This document shows positions 44,401-53,144 of a stretch of 64,000 nt of DNA, piece after piece. The translations under genes were made by a program, and so were the position numbers. The first letter of the stretch is position 1. Every line of letters starts with the position of its first letter. Source of the DNA: Parapedobacter pyrenivorans (GTDB lineage Bacteria > Bacteroidota > Bacteroidia > Sphingobacteriales > Sphingobacteriaceae); contig NZ_BMER01000002.1 in assembly GCF_014636865.1 (NCBI RefSeq), forward strand, positions 120,282 to 184,281, given 5' to 3'. Below the pieces are notes generated by a model. It saw nothing but the letters and a program-made list of their open reading frames with translations. It ran no database searches and was not told where the DNA came from.

Positions 44401-44559
44401 AATGGAAACACCAGACAGCGGCGTTAGGTCGTCATCGTCTCGAACGGTGCCGGTCACATCGACCGTTTGTTGCCCCTGGGCGGCACCGGCGATTAGCCAC
44501 AGCAAACAAAAGAGTAAGCAACGAATCGGCAGTTTTGGTGTAAAAATCATACGTTTCAT
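41437..44559 (-). CDS. SusC/RagA TonB-dependent transporter (AraC locus)
   Basis: A 1040-residue transporter with a signal peptide (LLFCLLWLIAGAAQGQQ), a carboxypeptidase-regulatory-like domain (VDVTGTVRDDDDLTPLSGVS), the plug (VVVIGYGTQRKSDLTGSVGS; VRVRGFSSINSANDPLFVI) and a barrel ending in TYLLGINISL. There is no STN domain, so control by the AraC regulator rather than by sigma/FecR is expected. The 97 bp between it and the aminotransferase gene could hold a promoter, but no clear -7 box is seen, so read-through from the upstream genes is likely. Together with the following SusD it should import the oligomer released at the surface. Confidence 0.96.
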   Translation of the reverse strand: MKRMIFTPKLPIRCLLFCLLWLIAGAAQGQQTVDVTGTVRDDDDLTPLSGVSISVVGQTQTATTDSEGNFRVTAQGNATLRFTYVGYESQDVVLDNRGGLEIRLRKSTTSLDQVVVIGYGTQRKSDLTGSVGSVSETTLKSRPAASLNEMLAGRVSGVQVNINSGRPGGKTNVRVRGFSSINSANDPLFVIDGVMAGSMDFLNPADIVSVEVLKDASSTAIYGARGANGVVLVTTKRGKAGVREVNYDVGLTVPTIGPNTPEYLNAREYLMVEDIAYRNIAKYDPDGWADGKYELRNPALNRTDPRLFDQAGNPLYDTDWMKEATQSRVSQNHQLGFTGSDGDRAYSVSLGLRDDQGLIKTSYMKRYNGRITFDDQILDWLRVGGTLTYNYQTENRVDQDYLPIRTIAEALPFLPVKYPDGSWTANRDYPYAETILNPLQYLYERRYILNTQTALGNLYSNIKLWDGLEMRTEFGSSNITQEVNASSSRGLSLMGEQGTASVNNGRTNFWSLDNFFTYKKDFSERHSLDALLGMSWQESNAFGINVSVQNFPSDYFGFNNIGAGSNNPVYGSGASRFSFNSYFGRVNYSLLRKYLFTVTGRMDGSSKFGDNYKYAFFPSAAAAWRVSEEDFLKASETVSNLKLRASFGVTGNSEIPPYTSLSLLNSGYVAVIGDQRVGGTGIGRLANPDLRWERTTQSDVGFELGLWNNRVSLEGDLYYRKTTDMLLDAPVPRSSGYATIRRNVGSMENKGLELTLNTSNVETPQFSWRTTFNISMNRNKVLTLATPSDIIGVGGVVFINPTNIIREGEPVGSFYGLVREGIWSEAERSEAAKFASYRNGLPIMPGDIKYRDVNGDYAITNADRMILGNGSPDGWGALVNEFRYKNWGVTLDLQYSYGNDVFELSTGSSEDRVSLANSYRTVLNAWTPENQESVIPELRDTRAGYVINEDTHWLKDGSFIRGRNLALSYSVPQTLTNRWGISQLRIYSSVQNFFLVVSDEVNGDPETVGTGFGAGAFSQGLTYHAYPKPTTYLLGINISL

Positions 44560-44656
44560 ACGTTAAAATTGATTAAGTGTCTTGCGTAAAATTAGGCGTT
44601 TACACACCTTTAAGGTATCATGGTGTTACCCTGATTTGTCCCGTTATTACCTATGG

Positions 44657-45955
44657 TTAAATGGATTTCAAAACTTGCCGCGCTGTTGATAGCGCAAGGG
44701 CGATATCATCTTCGGTATGTGCTGCACTGATATACCACAGCCCCCTACCGATTACCCGGATGCCCGCATCATGAAGGCCGGCCACAAAACGTCCCAACTT
44801 CGCTTTATCAGCCAACAGCGTATCGCGGTAATCCGTCATCTGCCCGCCTACCCCAAAGCTCGTCACAAACATCGGCCCCACCCCCTGCACAGTCATGTCA
44901 TGGCCTGTCTCCTTTGCGGCGGATTCCAACCCCTGCATCAGCTTCCTACCCAGGGCAAACATGCGCTCATACGGGAGCTCATTTTCGAGTACCGTTAGGG
45001 TCGCCAGGGCGGCAGCGATGGTCGGGTTACTCGAATTCATCGTACCAGCATGGATCACCTTACCCTGCGCCACAAGGTCCATCCAGTCGCTTTTACCCAC
45101 AATGGCACTGATCGGGTACCCGCTGCCCATTGCTTTAGCAAAAATGGACAAGTCCGGCGTGACGCCGTAATGCGATTGTGCTCCTCCCAGTCCCATGCGG
45201 AAGCCGGTAATCACTTCATCAAAGATGAGCGTGATTCCATACCGGTCGCAACAATCGCGCAGCCCCTGCAAGAAACCCGCTTTGGGTTCAATACAACCAT
45301 TATTGCACATAATGGGCTCTGTAATGACAGCAGCAATTTCGTCTTGTCGTTCATGCAGTACACGCTCCACCAAATCGATGTCATTCCATGGTAATATGAT
45401 AAAGTCATGAGCCGATGAGTCCGGTAGGCCGGCTGTCCAAGGGAATACGTTCGGTTTTTCCCGATCCCCGAGGGCATCAATACCAGGCGTTGAAATACCG
45501 TAAGCCACATTATCCAGCCATCCGTGGTAATGCCCCTCAAACCGCAGAAATTTTTTCCTTCCCGTCTTCGCCCGAGCTATCCGGAACGCGGTCTGTACGG
45601 CTTCCGATCCATCCAAACAGAAACGCATCGATTCGGCGGATGGAATGAGTTCGGCCATCTTTTCAGCGAGCTCGATCTCCCGGATGTGCTGGCCGGCATA
45701 CAATTGTCCGCTTTCGGAATATTCAGCCACCATTTTCAGAACCTGGGGATGCGAATGTCCAAGGATCAGTGGTCCCTGGCTCAGCGTAAAATCCAGGTAT
45801 TCATTCCCATCTACGTCATATATCCGGCTGCCGCGGCCGTGGGTATAAAAGATGGCATGAGGGTGATTATACTTTCTGAATTCTGAAGATACCCCTCCAG
45901 CCAAAACCTTCTTCGCCCGATCCAACAACTTGGACGATTTTTTATAAGTATGCAT
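44657..45955 (-). CDS. Class III aminotransferase, HemL-like (glutamate-1-semialdehyde aminomutase family)
   Basis: A 432-residue PLP enzyme of fold type I. Key parts: NEYLDFTLSQGPLILGHSHP, the GSEAVQTAFRIAR cofactor-phosphate region, GHYHGW (141-146), FDEVITGFR with the PLP-N1-binding Asp246, and the Schiff-base Lys274 in FAKAMGSGYP. Overall it looks like glutamate-1-semialdehyde 2,1-aminomutase. The haem-pathway enzyme is normally not found in a glycan locus, so this is more likely a paralogue that moves or removes an amino group on an amino-sugar-derived aldehyde or keto acid (inference). It lies 26 bp after the hydrolase gene and upstream of susC. Confidence 0.9.
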   Translation of the reverse strand: MHTYKKSSKLLDRAKKVLAGGVSSEFRKYNHPHAIFYTHGRGSRIYDVDGNEYLDFTLSQGPLILGHSHPQVLKMVAEYSESGQLYAGQHIREIELAEKMAELIPSAESMRFCLDGSEAVQTAFRIARAKTGRKKFLRFEGHYHGWLDNVAYGISTPGIDALGDREKPNVFPWTAGLPDSSAHDFIILPWNDIDLVERVLHERQDEIAAVITEPIMCNNGCIEPKAGFLQGLRDCCDRYGITLIFDEVITGFRMGLGGAQSHYGVTPDLSIFAKAMGSGYPISAIVGKSDWMDLVAQGKVIHAGTMNSSNPTIAAALATLTVLENELPYERMFALGRKLMQGLESAAKETGHDMTVQGVGPMFVTSFGVGGQMTDYRDTLLADKAKLGRFVAGLHDAGIRVIGRGLWYISAAHTEDDIALALSTARQVLKSI

Positions 45956-45981
45956 AAATGAATGCTTTATGTTTAAAAAGT

Positions 45982-48963
45982 TTAATGTACTTGATCCGGA
46001 TTATGGAAACAGACCACGATGATGTATCGCACCAATTGGTCGTCTATAAGCAGTGTCTTACCTGCGAAGCTGTTCGAAATTTGCCGGAGATTGCCCAGGC
46101 CGTCGGTTATTCGCACCTGTGTTATCGTTCGTGCAAACGTCACTTCGGTAGGTGTGGTAACCATGAGCCTTATTTCACCCGCCACCCGCAGATCAACCGC
46201 ATCCGTAGCCATCATGATCCGGCCGTTTGCCACCCTGCAAACCAATTCGTTTGCCACGGTTATTGTCCCGGCCCCTTCGATCTGCGGTATCCCGCGATCG
46301 GTCAGGTGCGCCATCCCAAAATCTCCCAATCCAAAGCCCACGGCATTTCCCTTGTAGCGCAAGGTCACCTGGTTCAGGGGCTTTTCTGACGCGGCCGTCA
46401 GGAGTAACCCATTGGCCGTACGCCGGGCCAAGAGCCTTACGTTATCGGCATCGATACCAACGCGGTTTATCACTGCATTGCCCTGCCAACCGTCACCCTT
46501 GTACACCGATACGCCGTTGTTCTTCAAGCGATCCAGCTGTGCCGTCGCGGCTTTTCCCAAGGCCATCGGGCAGATTACCACTTTTGCCGATTTCGGCAAA
46601 TCCATGAGCTGTTCTTCCTGCCATACCCCGAAGAGTACATGGCCAGCCCACAATTTCCGAAACGTCTCATCTAGGATTTCGATTGCCTCCAGGCGAGCCT
46701 TTGGTACCACTACATAGGTGTTTTCATCATATTTCGTGCGTTGCAAACCCTTACCGAATAAGCCCAGCCTGCCCAATGCGATTGCCGCAGAAGCCGGAAA
46801 TGGCGTCCCATGATAGATGGATCCGTAGCCCGTACCACTGGGAGTCGGGCACATCCCTACCCCCCGCTCAGACATCAATTTCGCCATCTCTGCGAAGGGC
46901 GAAAACCACCGCGGGTCGGGATCATCTACCAAGGTTTCGCGGAGCGGAAGCGGCCAGTAACACGATTCCCTGGCCAGCCAGCTCAGCCCCCATTCATAAG
47001 ACACCGCTCCGGTTGCCCCAGCCGCCAATGCATAATGTACCGTGCCGTCATAACGCTCGGTCGGGTTCCATTCGCCATAACCAAATTCCTCCAGCAAGAC
47101 GGGTTTATTAGCCGCTATGGGATCGAAATACTGCAATTTGAGCCCCGCATGCTCGGCGGGATAATAATTGTGCCAGGGCACCATTGGTGCATCTTCATTG
47201 GCCACCAATACATCTCCACCATCAAGTGTAGAGAATAGATAACCTGGCAATACGCTTTGTTGCGCGCCGTTCTCACGCAACACGGCAGTCATGGCCTTTG
47301 CCCACCGCTTGTACAACAACGAGTCGCGTAGGGTACCAGCAGGCATGGCCACTTCCGGCCATGCCTGCACTTCCCGATCCATTTGGGAGGCATCGGGGTC
47401 TTTAATATAGACCTCGTTAGAGAGGTTAAAGATCAAGTTGCCAGCGTGCTTCCACCGCTTGGCCAATATCGAAATGAATTCACGCTGCAGGTCTATGTTC
47501 CGTAAGGACACAGAAATCAGATTGAAATCGCGTGGATGCCTGAAATCGAACAACACCTGTTCGCCAGAATCGCGCTGAAAGCCCATCTGCCGTACCCATT
47601 GGGTGAAGAGGGTCAAAATTACCACGATGCCATGCCGCGCGGCCTGGTCAATTGCCACGTCAATGGAACGGAGCACTTGTTCGTCAATTACCGGGTTAAT
47701 CCACACCCGGGCAATCCGATACCCCGCCTTCCGTATCGCGGCAAAATCCTCTTCTGCCTTCAGCGGCCGGTAGTCGCGCCACACCCACTCCCACCAAGAA
47801 CTGGAAGGGTAATAATGCGTCCCTACCCAAAACGCTCCCTCACCGTCAATCTCCAGGTTAGGCCCTTTCACTGCATGGTTAACCGGAGTCTTCAACACGT
47901 CATTAGCCAGCAGGAAGGCGAGGTGGCGGGTTTCGACAACCTTGAGGTCGCCGTCTACGGCCAGTAATTCCGCTTTTTCTACATCTTGCAACACCTCCAG
48001 CTTGATTTCGCAAAGACCCAATCGGAACTCCGGGATAAAATCGAATATCGCTTCGGTGGCGCTCTTTCCTTCGGGCACCCGCCGCAATGCACCCAGCGGC
48101 CTGAATGCATCCGTTCCGGAATATTTAACCGAAAACCGCAGCATGGCCGAAACAGCCCGATCGTTCCGGTTTCTTAACCGCACACGGAGCTGCACCCGTT
48201 CGCGGTGATGGAAAGCGGAATAGTTCGTATTGAAATCCGTTACCTGGAGGAAGCTACTGCGCTTTTGGTCGATGCCCTGCAATACGGATTGCCACGCAGC
48301 GGCATCCATCAGCTGCAGCGGATCGGTAACGAAGAAGAAGAAACATTCGCAGCCTTCAAACCTACCCAATGCCAACGACGGCGCAAAATAGTTCATGTAC
48401 ACGGCTGGATAGCCGATCACCTCTCCAAAACGGTCCTTTGCTTCCAGCACCGGTAAAAAGTCTGCCCTAATTTCCTCGTCCACGTTGTGGTACGGCATCC
48501 CTTTCGGTGGTGCGATATAGGCCCCCATGGCGCGTGCCGGTTTCAGCGGCACATCCTTCAACACAAGTGGGCAATCGCCTTTCCAGGCCATATCGAGCGG
48601 CTCGTCGGCCAGTGCATGCGCCCCCACAGACAGCGCCTTCGGCACATGGTCGGGGTCACCCAACCAAACCAGCGCATCCCCATTGGCCAGGCTTTGCACC
48701 AATCGGTCCGCATCCACGGCGTCGATGGGAATAGTTACCATGCTGGCTGGCAATAGCGGTGCCAACACCGCAATCAGCCCCCGATCGGCCACCATGAAAG
48801 TCGTATTCCCATTGCCTGAAGGGGCTATCGGCCCACTGGGCACATCCGGCGTCACAGCGGACATATCACCCTCCGCCGGATTGTTAATGTGCACATCAAA
48901 CGGCGATACTGAAAGGCCAATCGATCCTACGGCCAATGATCTGAGGTAATCCCTGCGATTCAT
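45982..48963 (-). CDS. Putative glycoside hydrolase, clan GH-A-like, Tat-type signal
   Basis: A 993-residue protein from the ATG at 48963. The frame runs 41 codons further, into the neighbouring gene, and lacks a signal there; the chosen start gives MNRRDYLRSLAVGSIGL, a Tat-like leader. Residues 60-330 are beta-rich (FRLRNRNDR-type immunoglobulin-like part). Residues 375-720 look like a TIM barrel with the two GH-A acids: NLSNEVY with the acid/base at about Glu517, and LLEEFGYG with the nucleophile at about Glu626. A C-terminal region of about 270 residues follows. It resembles the cellulase/mannanase superfamily, but I cannot name a GH family. It probably releases sugars in the periplasm for the enzymes around it. 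Confidence 0.82.
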   Translation of the reverse strand: MNRRDYLRSLAVGSIGLSVSPFDVHINNPAEGDMSAVTPDVPSGPIAPSGNGNTTFMVADRGLIAVLAPLLPASMVTIPIDAVDADRLVQSLANGDALVWLGDPDHVPKALSVGAHALADEPLDMAWKGDCPLVLKDVPLKPARAMGAYIAPPKGMPYHNVDEEIRADFLPVLEAKDRFGEVIGYPAVYMNYFAPSLALGRFEGCECFFFFVTDPLQLMDAAAWQSVLQGIDQKRSSFLQVTDFNTNYSAFHHRERVQLRVRLRNRNDRAVSAMLRFSVKYSGTDAFRPLGALRRVPEGKSATEAIFDFIPEFRLGLCEIKLEVLQDVEKAELLAVDGDLKVVETRHLAFLLANDVLKTPVNHAVKGPNLEIDGEGAFWVGTHYYPSSSWWEWVWRDYRPLKAEEDFAAIRKAGYRIARVWINPVIDEQVLRSIDVAIDQAARHGIVVILTLFTQWVRQMGFQRDSGEQVLFDFRHPRDFNLISVSLRNIDLQREFISILAKRWKHAGNLIFNLSNEVYIKDPDASQMDREVQAWPEVAMPAGTLRDSLLYKRWAKAMTAVLRENGAQQSVLPGYLFSTLDGGDVLVANEDAPMVPWHNYYPAEHAGLKLQYFDPIAANKPVLLEEFGYGEWNPTERYDGTVHYALAAGATGAVSYEWGLSWLARESCYWPLPLRETLVDDPDPRWFSPFAEMAKLMSERGVGMCPTPSGTGYGSIYHGTPFPASAAIALGRLGLFGKGLQRTKYDENTYVVVPKARLEAIEILDETFRKLWAGHVLFGVWQEEQLMDLPKSAKVVICPMALGKAATAQLDRLKNNGVSVYKGDGWQGNAVINRVGIDADNVRLLARRTANGLLLTAASEKPLNQVTLRYKGNAVGFGLGDFGMAHLTDRGIPQIEGAGTITVANELVCRVANGRIMMATDAVDLRVAGEIRLMVTTPTEVTFARTITQVRITDGLGNLRQISNSFAGKTLLIDDQLVRYIIVVCFHNPDQVH

Positions 48964-48976
48964 AATGCAACTAATA

Positions 48977-49948
48977 TTAGTAACCCGCACTTTCTTGCAG
49001 ACCCCGCAAATAACCCAATGCGTACAGCCTACCCATTTCAGCATATCCCGGATCGCGATTATCCTCCCCTTCGAGCGTAGGCGCATGATCTATCCGTACA
49101 GGCCCGTCAAATCCCACTTCCTTATACGTTTTAATCGCTTCAACCATATTGGTCTGGCCCTCGTCGTGAAACGTTTCGGTAAATCGTTCAGCCGTACCCT
49201 TTATATCGCGGAAGTGCACAAAGAATATTTTGCGCTGTCGCCCGAACTGACGGATTACTTCGGGAATGTTCTCGCCAGCTGCAGCTAAGGTACCCTGGCA
49301 GAGCGTGATACCGCTATACGCGCTGGGCACCAAATCCAATACTTTCTGCATGGCTTCGGCATTGGTGATGATCCTTGAAATCCCCTGTATGCTTTCTACC
49401 GGCGGATCGTCCGGATGTAGCGCAAGTTTAACGTTATATTCTTCGGCTACCGGTACAACCGCTTCCAGGAAATATTTGAGGTTCTCCCACAGCTTATCGG
49501 CCGTTACCACGCCAGCATCGGTTAAGGGCGCATCCTTCATCAAGGCGTGGTCATAGCTGGTTACCAAAGCCCCTCCGCGGGCGGGTGTTGTGGTAGACGT
49601 ACGCACCCAGTTGAACTTCGCCATGAAATTGTAGCAGAATACCGGAATTCCGACCGTGCCCATGTTGCGGATCAACTGCTTACAGCGCTCGATATCCGCG
49701 TCTCTTTTATCCGTACCCAGTTTCATGTCGTGCATCTGCCCATCCAGTCCGGGCTCGATGACCTCCAATTGGAGGCCATGGTCCCGGAAACTTTCGCGGA
49801 GGTGTAACAAATCGATATAATCCCAAGATATTTTCCCATCGGCACCCAATGGCAGCCGGGATACCGCATGCGTGGCACCACCCTGCAGGGCGATAGACCA
49901 TAGCCGATGACGGAATGGTGGGAGTATATCAGAAATTTTCATTGCCAT
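48977..49948 (-). CDS. Mannonate dehydratase-like enzyme (UxuA family)
   Basis: A 323-residue protein with UxuA-type motifs: YNVKLALHPDDPP, SGITLCQGTLA, FFVHFRDIKG, FHDEGQTNMVEAI and DGPVRIDHAPTL; the His, Cys and Asp residues in these bind the metal in known enzymes. UxuA dehydrates D-mannonate to 2-keto-3-deoxy-gluconate in uronate breakdown. This protein is shorter than the roughly 390-residue E. coli enzyme and may use another aldonate. It is encoded between the two secreted unknowns and the hydrolase, with gaps of 25 and 13 bp. Isomerase, kinase and aldolase genes that would complete the uronate pathway are not in the window. Confidence 0.87.
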   Translation of the reverse strand: MAMKISDILPPFRHRLWSIALQGGATHAVSRLPLGADGKISWDYIDLLHLRESFRDHGLQLEVIEPGLDGQMHDMKLGTDKRDADIERCKQLIRNMGTVGIPVFCYNFMAKFNWVRTSTTTPARGGALVTSYDHALMKDAPLTDAGVVTADKLWENLKYFLEAVVPVAEEYNVKLALHPDDPPVESIQGISRIITNAEAMQKVLDLVPSAYSGITLCQGTLAAAGENIPEVIRQFGRQRKIFFVHFRDIKGTAERFTETFHDEGQTNMVEAIKTYKEVGFDGPVRIDHAPTLEGEDNRDPGYAEMGRLYALGYLRGLQESAGY

Positions 49949-49973
49949 ATCATTTACATTAAGGATCGACCTC

Positions 49974-51533
49974 TTATTTCCAGTTTTCCAACGTCTGCCT
50001 CATGGCATTAATTAATCGGGGAGAATAGTCCTCGAGCCTTGCCAACCCGCTTTTAACCTGCTCAAACGGCGTATCCCCCTCGCCCAACCACGATAGGGTT
50101 GCCATGGTATCGTCCAGTGGCTTTGATTCCAATTTGGCCAATGCTTCGATCAATTCCGGCCAATACCAGTGGTTGCTATAGCCGTGCCGTTGCTGCCAGG
50201 CTTCAATCTGGTCTACGAACGCTGCAAATGATTTTTTCACATTGCGGTGTGTGGCTGGGTGTTTATCCAGGGCCTGTTTAAACGTGTAAAGCGTAGATCT
50301 AACGTGCAGCTGGGCGGCCAGGTCGTCGATAAATCGCGTTCCATCACCAAAAAGCAGGCCTTTCAACGTGCCTGTTTGAAACGTCGTTTTGCGAAGTTTG
50401 GCAAGCGCGGCTGCTGCTTTATCCATCCGCTTGCTGTCGCTGCCCTGCAATGCCTCCCAGGCCTCTACGATGGTAGCTCCCTGTCCTGTAATCAATTGGT
50501 CAGCAAAGGCGATGTAGTCATCCTTTTCTGCCGGTAACCCCTGTGCACCGCGAGCCAGTGCGAACGTATTGGGCAACTGTAGGCAATGGCTTTGTACATT
50601 GCCAAACACGCCGCGCTGCCCTTGCTTTTGCCCGCCGCTATATGCCCTGTCTCCGCCAAAGATGGTCAGCGGGAAGGAAGGTTCACCCTCGATAGCGCCA
50701 TAGTTGAAGGCCAGCACCTTGTCGCCCATACCGATAGCATCACCAACAGTTGTCCCGAAGCCACTACTTGCCACACCCCACGGCCCAATCCGCTGTTTTT
50801 CGATCAGCTTCATCGCTTCCTGCACCTCTTCCGCCTTACCCGGTATCAATTCGCCTGTTTCATAAAACCTACTATACGATTCCCAGCCAAAGTGTGCCCA
50901 ATAATAGATTTCGATACCAGGTCTGAGGTTATCCAGCATACGTCGGTGAGCGGTGAGGATATACGCAAACTCCAAGTTGGTCGACCCAGGATACCCACCC
51001 GGATCGCTATCGATTATAAAAAGCCCATCGGCATTGGCCAACGGCTTAAACAACCGCTCCCGCCATTCCATGAGCTTGCCGAACGCCACCGGGTCGGCCG
51101 GATCCACCCGGTCGTCGGTATGGAAAAACGGGCGCTCTTCAAAGGTATACTTGCGGCCAACCTCACTTTTCGGCGAAACATTGGGGCAGAATACCACATA
51201 GGCATTTAGCTGATACTCATTTTTAGCCAGGTCAATCACCTTCCTGATCTTGGCCAGGTTCGCTTCGTCGCTGGGAGTCATCGGATCCGGGATCGTCTCC
51301 AACATCGGCCAGATTAACACGCTGTTGTAACCCAGTTTTTTCACACCATCCAAATACCCTGTCCAGTCTTCCAGCGTCCAGGTGCGTGCCGCATATGGGT
51401 GGTTGTAAGACCAATGCTGGTGCACGTAGATACCCAACAATTTGTTTCCCGGATTTGTAACCGAAGGTTGAGCATAGGTCGTGCAACCGAAAATCATCGC
51501 AACGACAATTGTTAGCAATCGTTTCATATTCAA
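49974..51533 (-). CDS. Secreted protein of unknown function, paralogue A
   Basis: A 519-residue protein with a signal peptide (MKRLLTIVVAMIFGCTTYAQ, from the second Met). It is clearly related to the protein encoded at 53145-54755 over its whole length, sharing YVHQHWSYNHPYAARTWTL, LGYNSVLIWPMLETIP, ERPFFHTDDRVDPADPVAF, IIDSDPGGYP, the HFGWESYSRFY region and QLPNTFALARGAQGLP. Alternating strands and helices in the first 300 residues suggest a TIM-barrel hydrolase; conserved acids in the DSDPGGYP and WPMLET motifs could be catalytic. I do not recognise a named family. It is probably periplasmic, and lies 25 bp before the dehydratase gene and 68 bp after the MFS gene. Confidence 0.85.
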   Translation of the reverse strand: MNMKRLLTIVVAMIFGCTTYAQPSVTNPGNKLLGIYVHQHWSYNHPYAARTWTLEDWTGYLDGVKKLGYNSVLIWPMLETIPDPMTPSDEANLAKIRKVIDLAKNEYQLNAYVVFCPNVSPKSEVGRKYTFEERPFFHTDDRVDPADPVAFGKLMEWRERLFKPLANADGLFIIDSDPGGYPGSTNLEFAYILTAHRRMLDNLRPGIEIYYWAHFGWESYSRFYETGELIPGKAEEVQEAMKLIEKQRIGPWGVASSGFGTTVGDAIGMGDKVLAFNYGAIEGEPSFPLTIFGGDRAYSGGQKQGQRGVFGNVQSHCLQLPNTFALARGAQGLPAEKDDYIAFADQLITGQGATIVEAWEALQGSDSKRMDKAAAALAKLRKTTFQTGTLKGLLFGDGTRFIDDLAAQLHVRSTLYTFKQALDKHPATHRNVKKSFAAFVDQIEAWQQRHGYSNHWYWPELIEALAKLESKPLDDTMATLSWLGEGDTPFEQVKSGLARLEDYSPRLINAMRQTLENWK

Positions 51534-51601
51534 CTAGTTTAAGATATAATTTATGTTATCACGTGGTTATATGACCGAGTTGGCGTTGGCGTTCTCCGCC
51601 G

Positions 51602-52981
51602 CTACCGGCGACGTCTGATCTCCCAAAACTGACTGATTTTCTCTAAACTCAATCCCTTCGTTTCGGGCACAAAACGCCAGCAGAACCAGAAGCCGGCGGC
51701 ACATACGAGAGCAAAGAACAGATACACGCCAGCGGCGGTATCAAATTGCTTCGTAAACCAATCGGTCATCATTGGAAAGAACTGTGCCGTTACGAACGAG
51801 GCCGCGTATAAGAAGAAGCACACAACGGCCAGCGCTTTTCCCCGTACACGGTTCGGAAATATTTCCGAAACAATAATCCAGCTTAGGGGAGCCAAGCCCA
51901 CCGTAAAAGCACCTGCCGAGATCAGCATCGGTATCAACGAAAATAAAGGCGGCCAGGCCATAAACAGGTTGATGGCCATGACAAGGTGGCCAAGCACCAT
52001 GAAGGCCACACCGGCCAGCAGTAATCCGCGCCGTGAAAATCGATTGATGAGCGGAAAAGCCAGTAGCGTAGTGACCAGGATGAGCAGGTAAACCGGGATT
52101 GCACTCAAAATAGCGTTTGAACCAAAACTGATCCCTACTTCCGTCATAATCGTGGGCGCATACAGCAAAATCATGTTTACGCCGTTGATCTGTGAAAACA
52201 CCATGATCACGATCCCGATCATCACCGCCTGGCGGATGCCGGGCTTCCAGAGTTCACCGAAGGCGACTTTGCTTTCGTTTGACCGGCCCAGCTCGTCGCT
52301 GATTTCCTGCAGCTCCAGCTTCCCGCGGGATGCACCATTAATTTTGGTCAGCACATCCAGCGCCTCGTCCAATCTGCCGCGCGCTGCCAGCCACCTCGGG
52401 CTCTCGGGAACAAGGTATAGCCCGATCATCAAGATAACCACCGGAACCACCTGTGATCCAAACATCCATCGCCAGCCCCATCCATCAAACGAAAACAGGT
52501 AGCCTACAATTACTGCGAGGTTAATGCCAATCACGTTAGACAGCTGGTTGACATTCACCAGCACGCCACGTAAATGGGGCGGTGACAGTTCGGCGATATA
52601 AATCGGCGAGGATATCATGGCCAGTCCAATACCAATTCCGCCCAGAAACCGCCATACCGCAAAATCCCAGATGCCGAAGGCAAATGCCGAACCCGCGGTA
52701 GAAATCATAAAGAAAAAGGCAGCGAGCATCATCGTCTTCTTCCGGCCAAGGCGCTCTGTAAACCACATGCCGATCAGCGGCCCGGTTACCGACCCCAGAA
52801 TTGCACTACTTACGGCAAACCCTTTCAACGCCGGCGTCAGTTGGAAGTCCACATCCAGAAAAGGCAATGCCCCCGCAATGATAACAAGATCAAACCCAAA
52901 CATGAAGCCGCCTATCGAGGCCACCAATACAATTAAGTATACATACCATTTATTTTCCCTATCGCTTCCTGTTTGTACCAT
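51602..52981 (-). CDS. MFS sugar porter family transporter
   Basis: A 459-residue inner-membrane protein with twelve hydrophobic segments and the sugar porter signatures: GFDLVIIAGALPFL, ERLGRKKTMM after helix 2, RFLGGIGIGLAMISSPIYIAEL-type helix 4, PESPRWLAARGR in the central loop, and PETKGLSLEKI at the C-terminus. It is expected to carry a monosaccharide or sugar acid into the cytoplasm with H+. It lies between the two secreted paralogues, so it probably takes up the product they generate. A 163-bp gap separates it from the gene upstream, large enough for a separate promoter, though none is obvious. Confidence 0.94.
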   Translation of the reverse strand: MVQTGSDRENKWYVYLIVLVASIGGFMFGFDLVIIAGALPFLDVDFQLTPALKGFAVSSAILGSVTGPLIGMWFTERLGRKKTMMLAAFFFMISTAGSAFAFGIWDFAVWRFLGGIGIGLAMISSPIYIAELSPPHLRGVLVNVNQLSNVIGINLAVIVGYLFSFDGWGWRWMFGSQVVPVVILMIGLYLVPESPRWLAARGRLDEALDVLTKINGASRGKLELQEISDELGRSNESKVAFGELWKPGIRQAVMIGIVIMVFSQINGVNMILLYAPTIMTEVGISFGSNAILSAIPVYLLILVTTLLAFPLINRFSRRGLLLAGVAFMVLGHLVMAINLFMAWPPLFSLIPMLISAGAFTVGLAPLSWIIVSEIFPNRVRGKALAVVCFFLYAASFVTAQFFPMMTDWFTKQFDTAAGVYLFFALVCAAGFWFCWRFVPETKGLSLEKISQFWEIRRRR

Positions 52982-53144
52982 TTTGTTTCATTTGTCATTT
53001 AATACGGTAACGCCCTTGCACCACTTATCCCCAGTTTCCGCCCCGTTTGTCGTTTTTCCAAAACTCCAAAAAAAACCAACGGTAACGTAGTGAGCGTTTC
53101 ACCATTTATATAATAGAATTACCCCCTTGCTTTCTCAGCGTACA

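Noticed and set aside
53005..53087. CGGTAACG present twice upstream of the MFS gene
   Set aside because: An 8-base direct repeat at this distance is easily due to chance, and no promoter box accompanies it.
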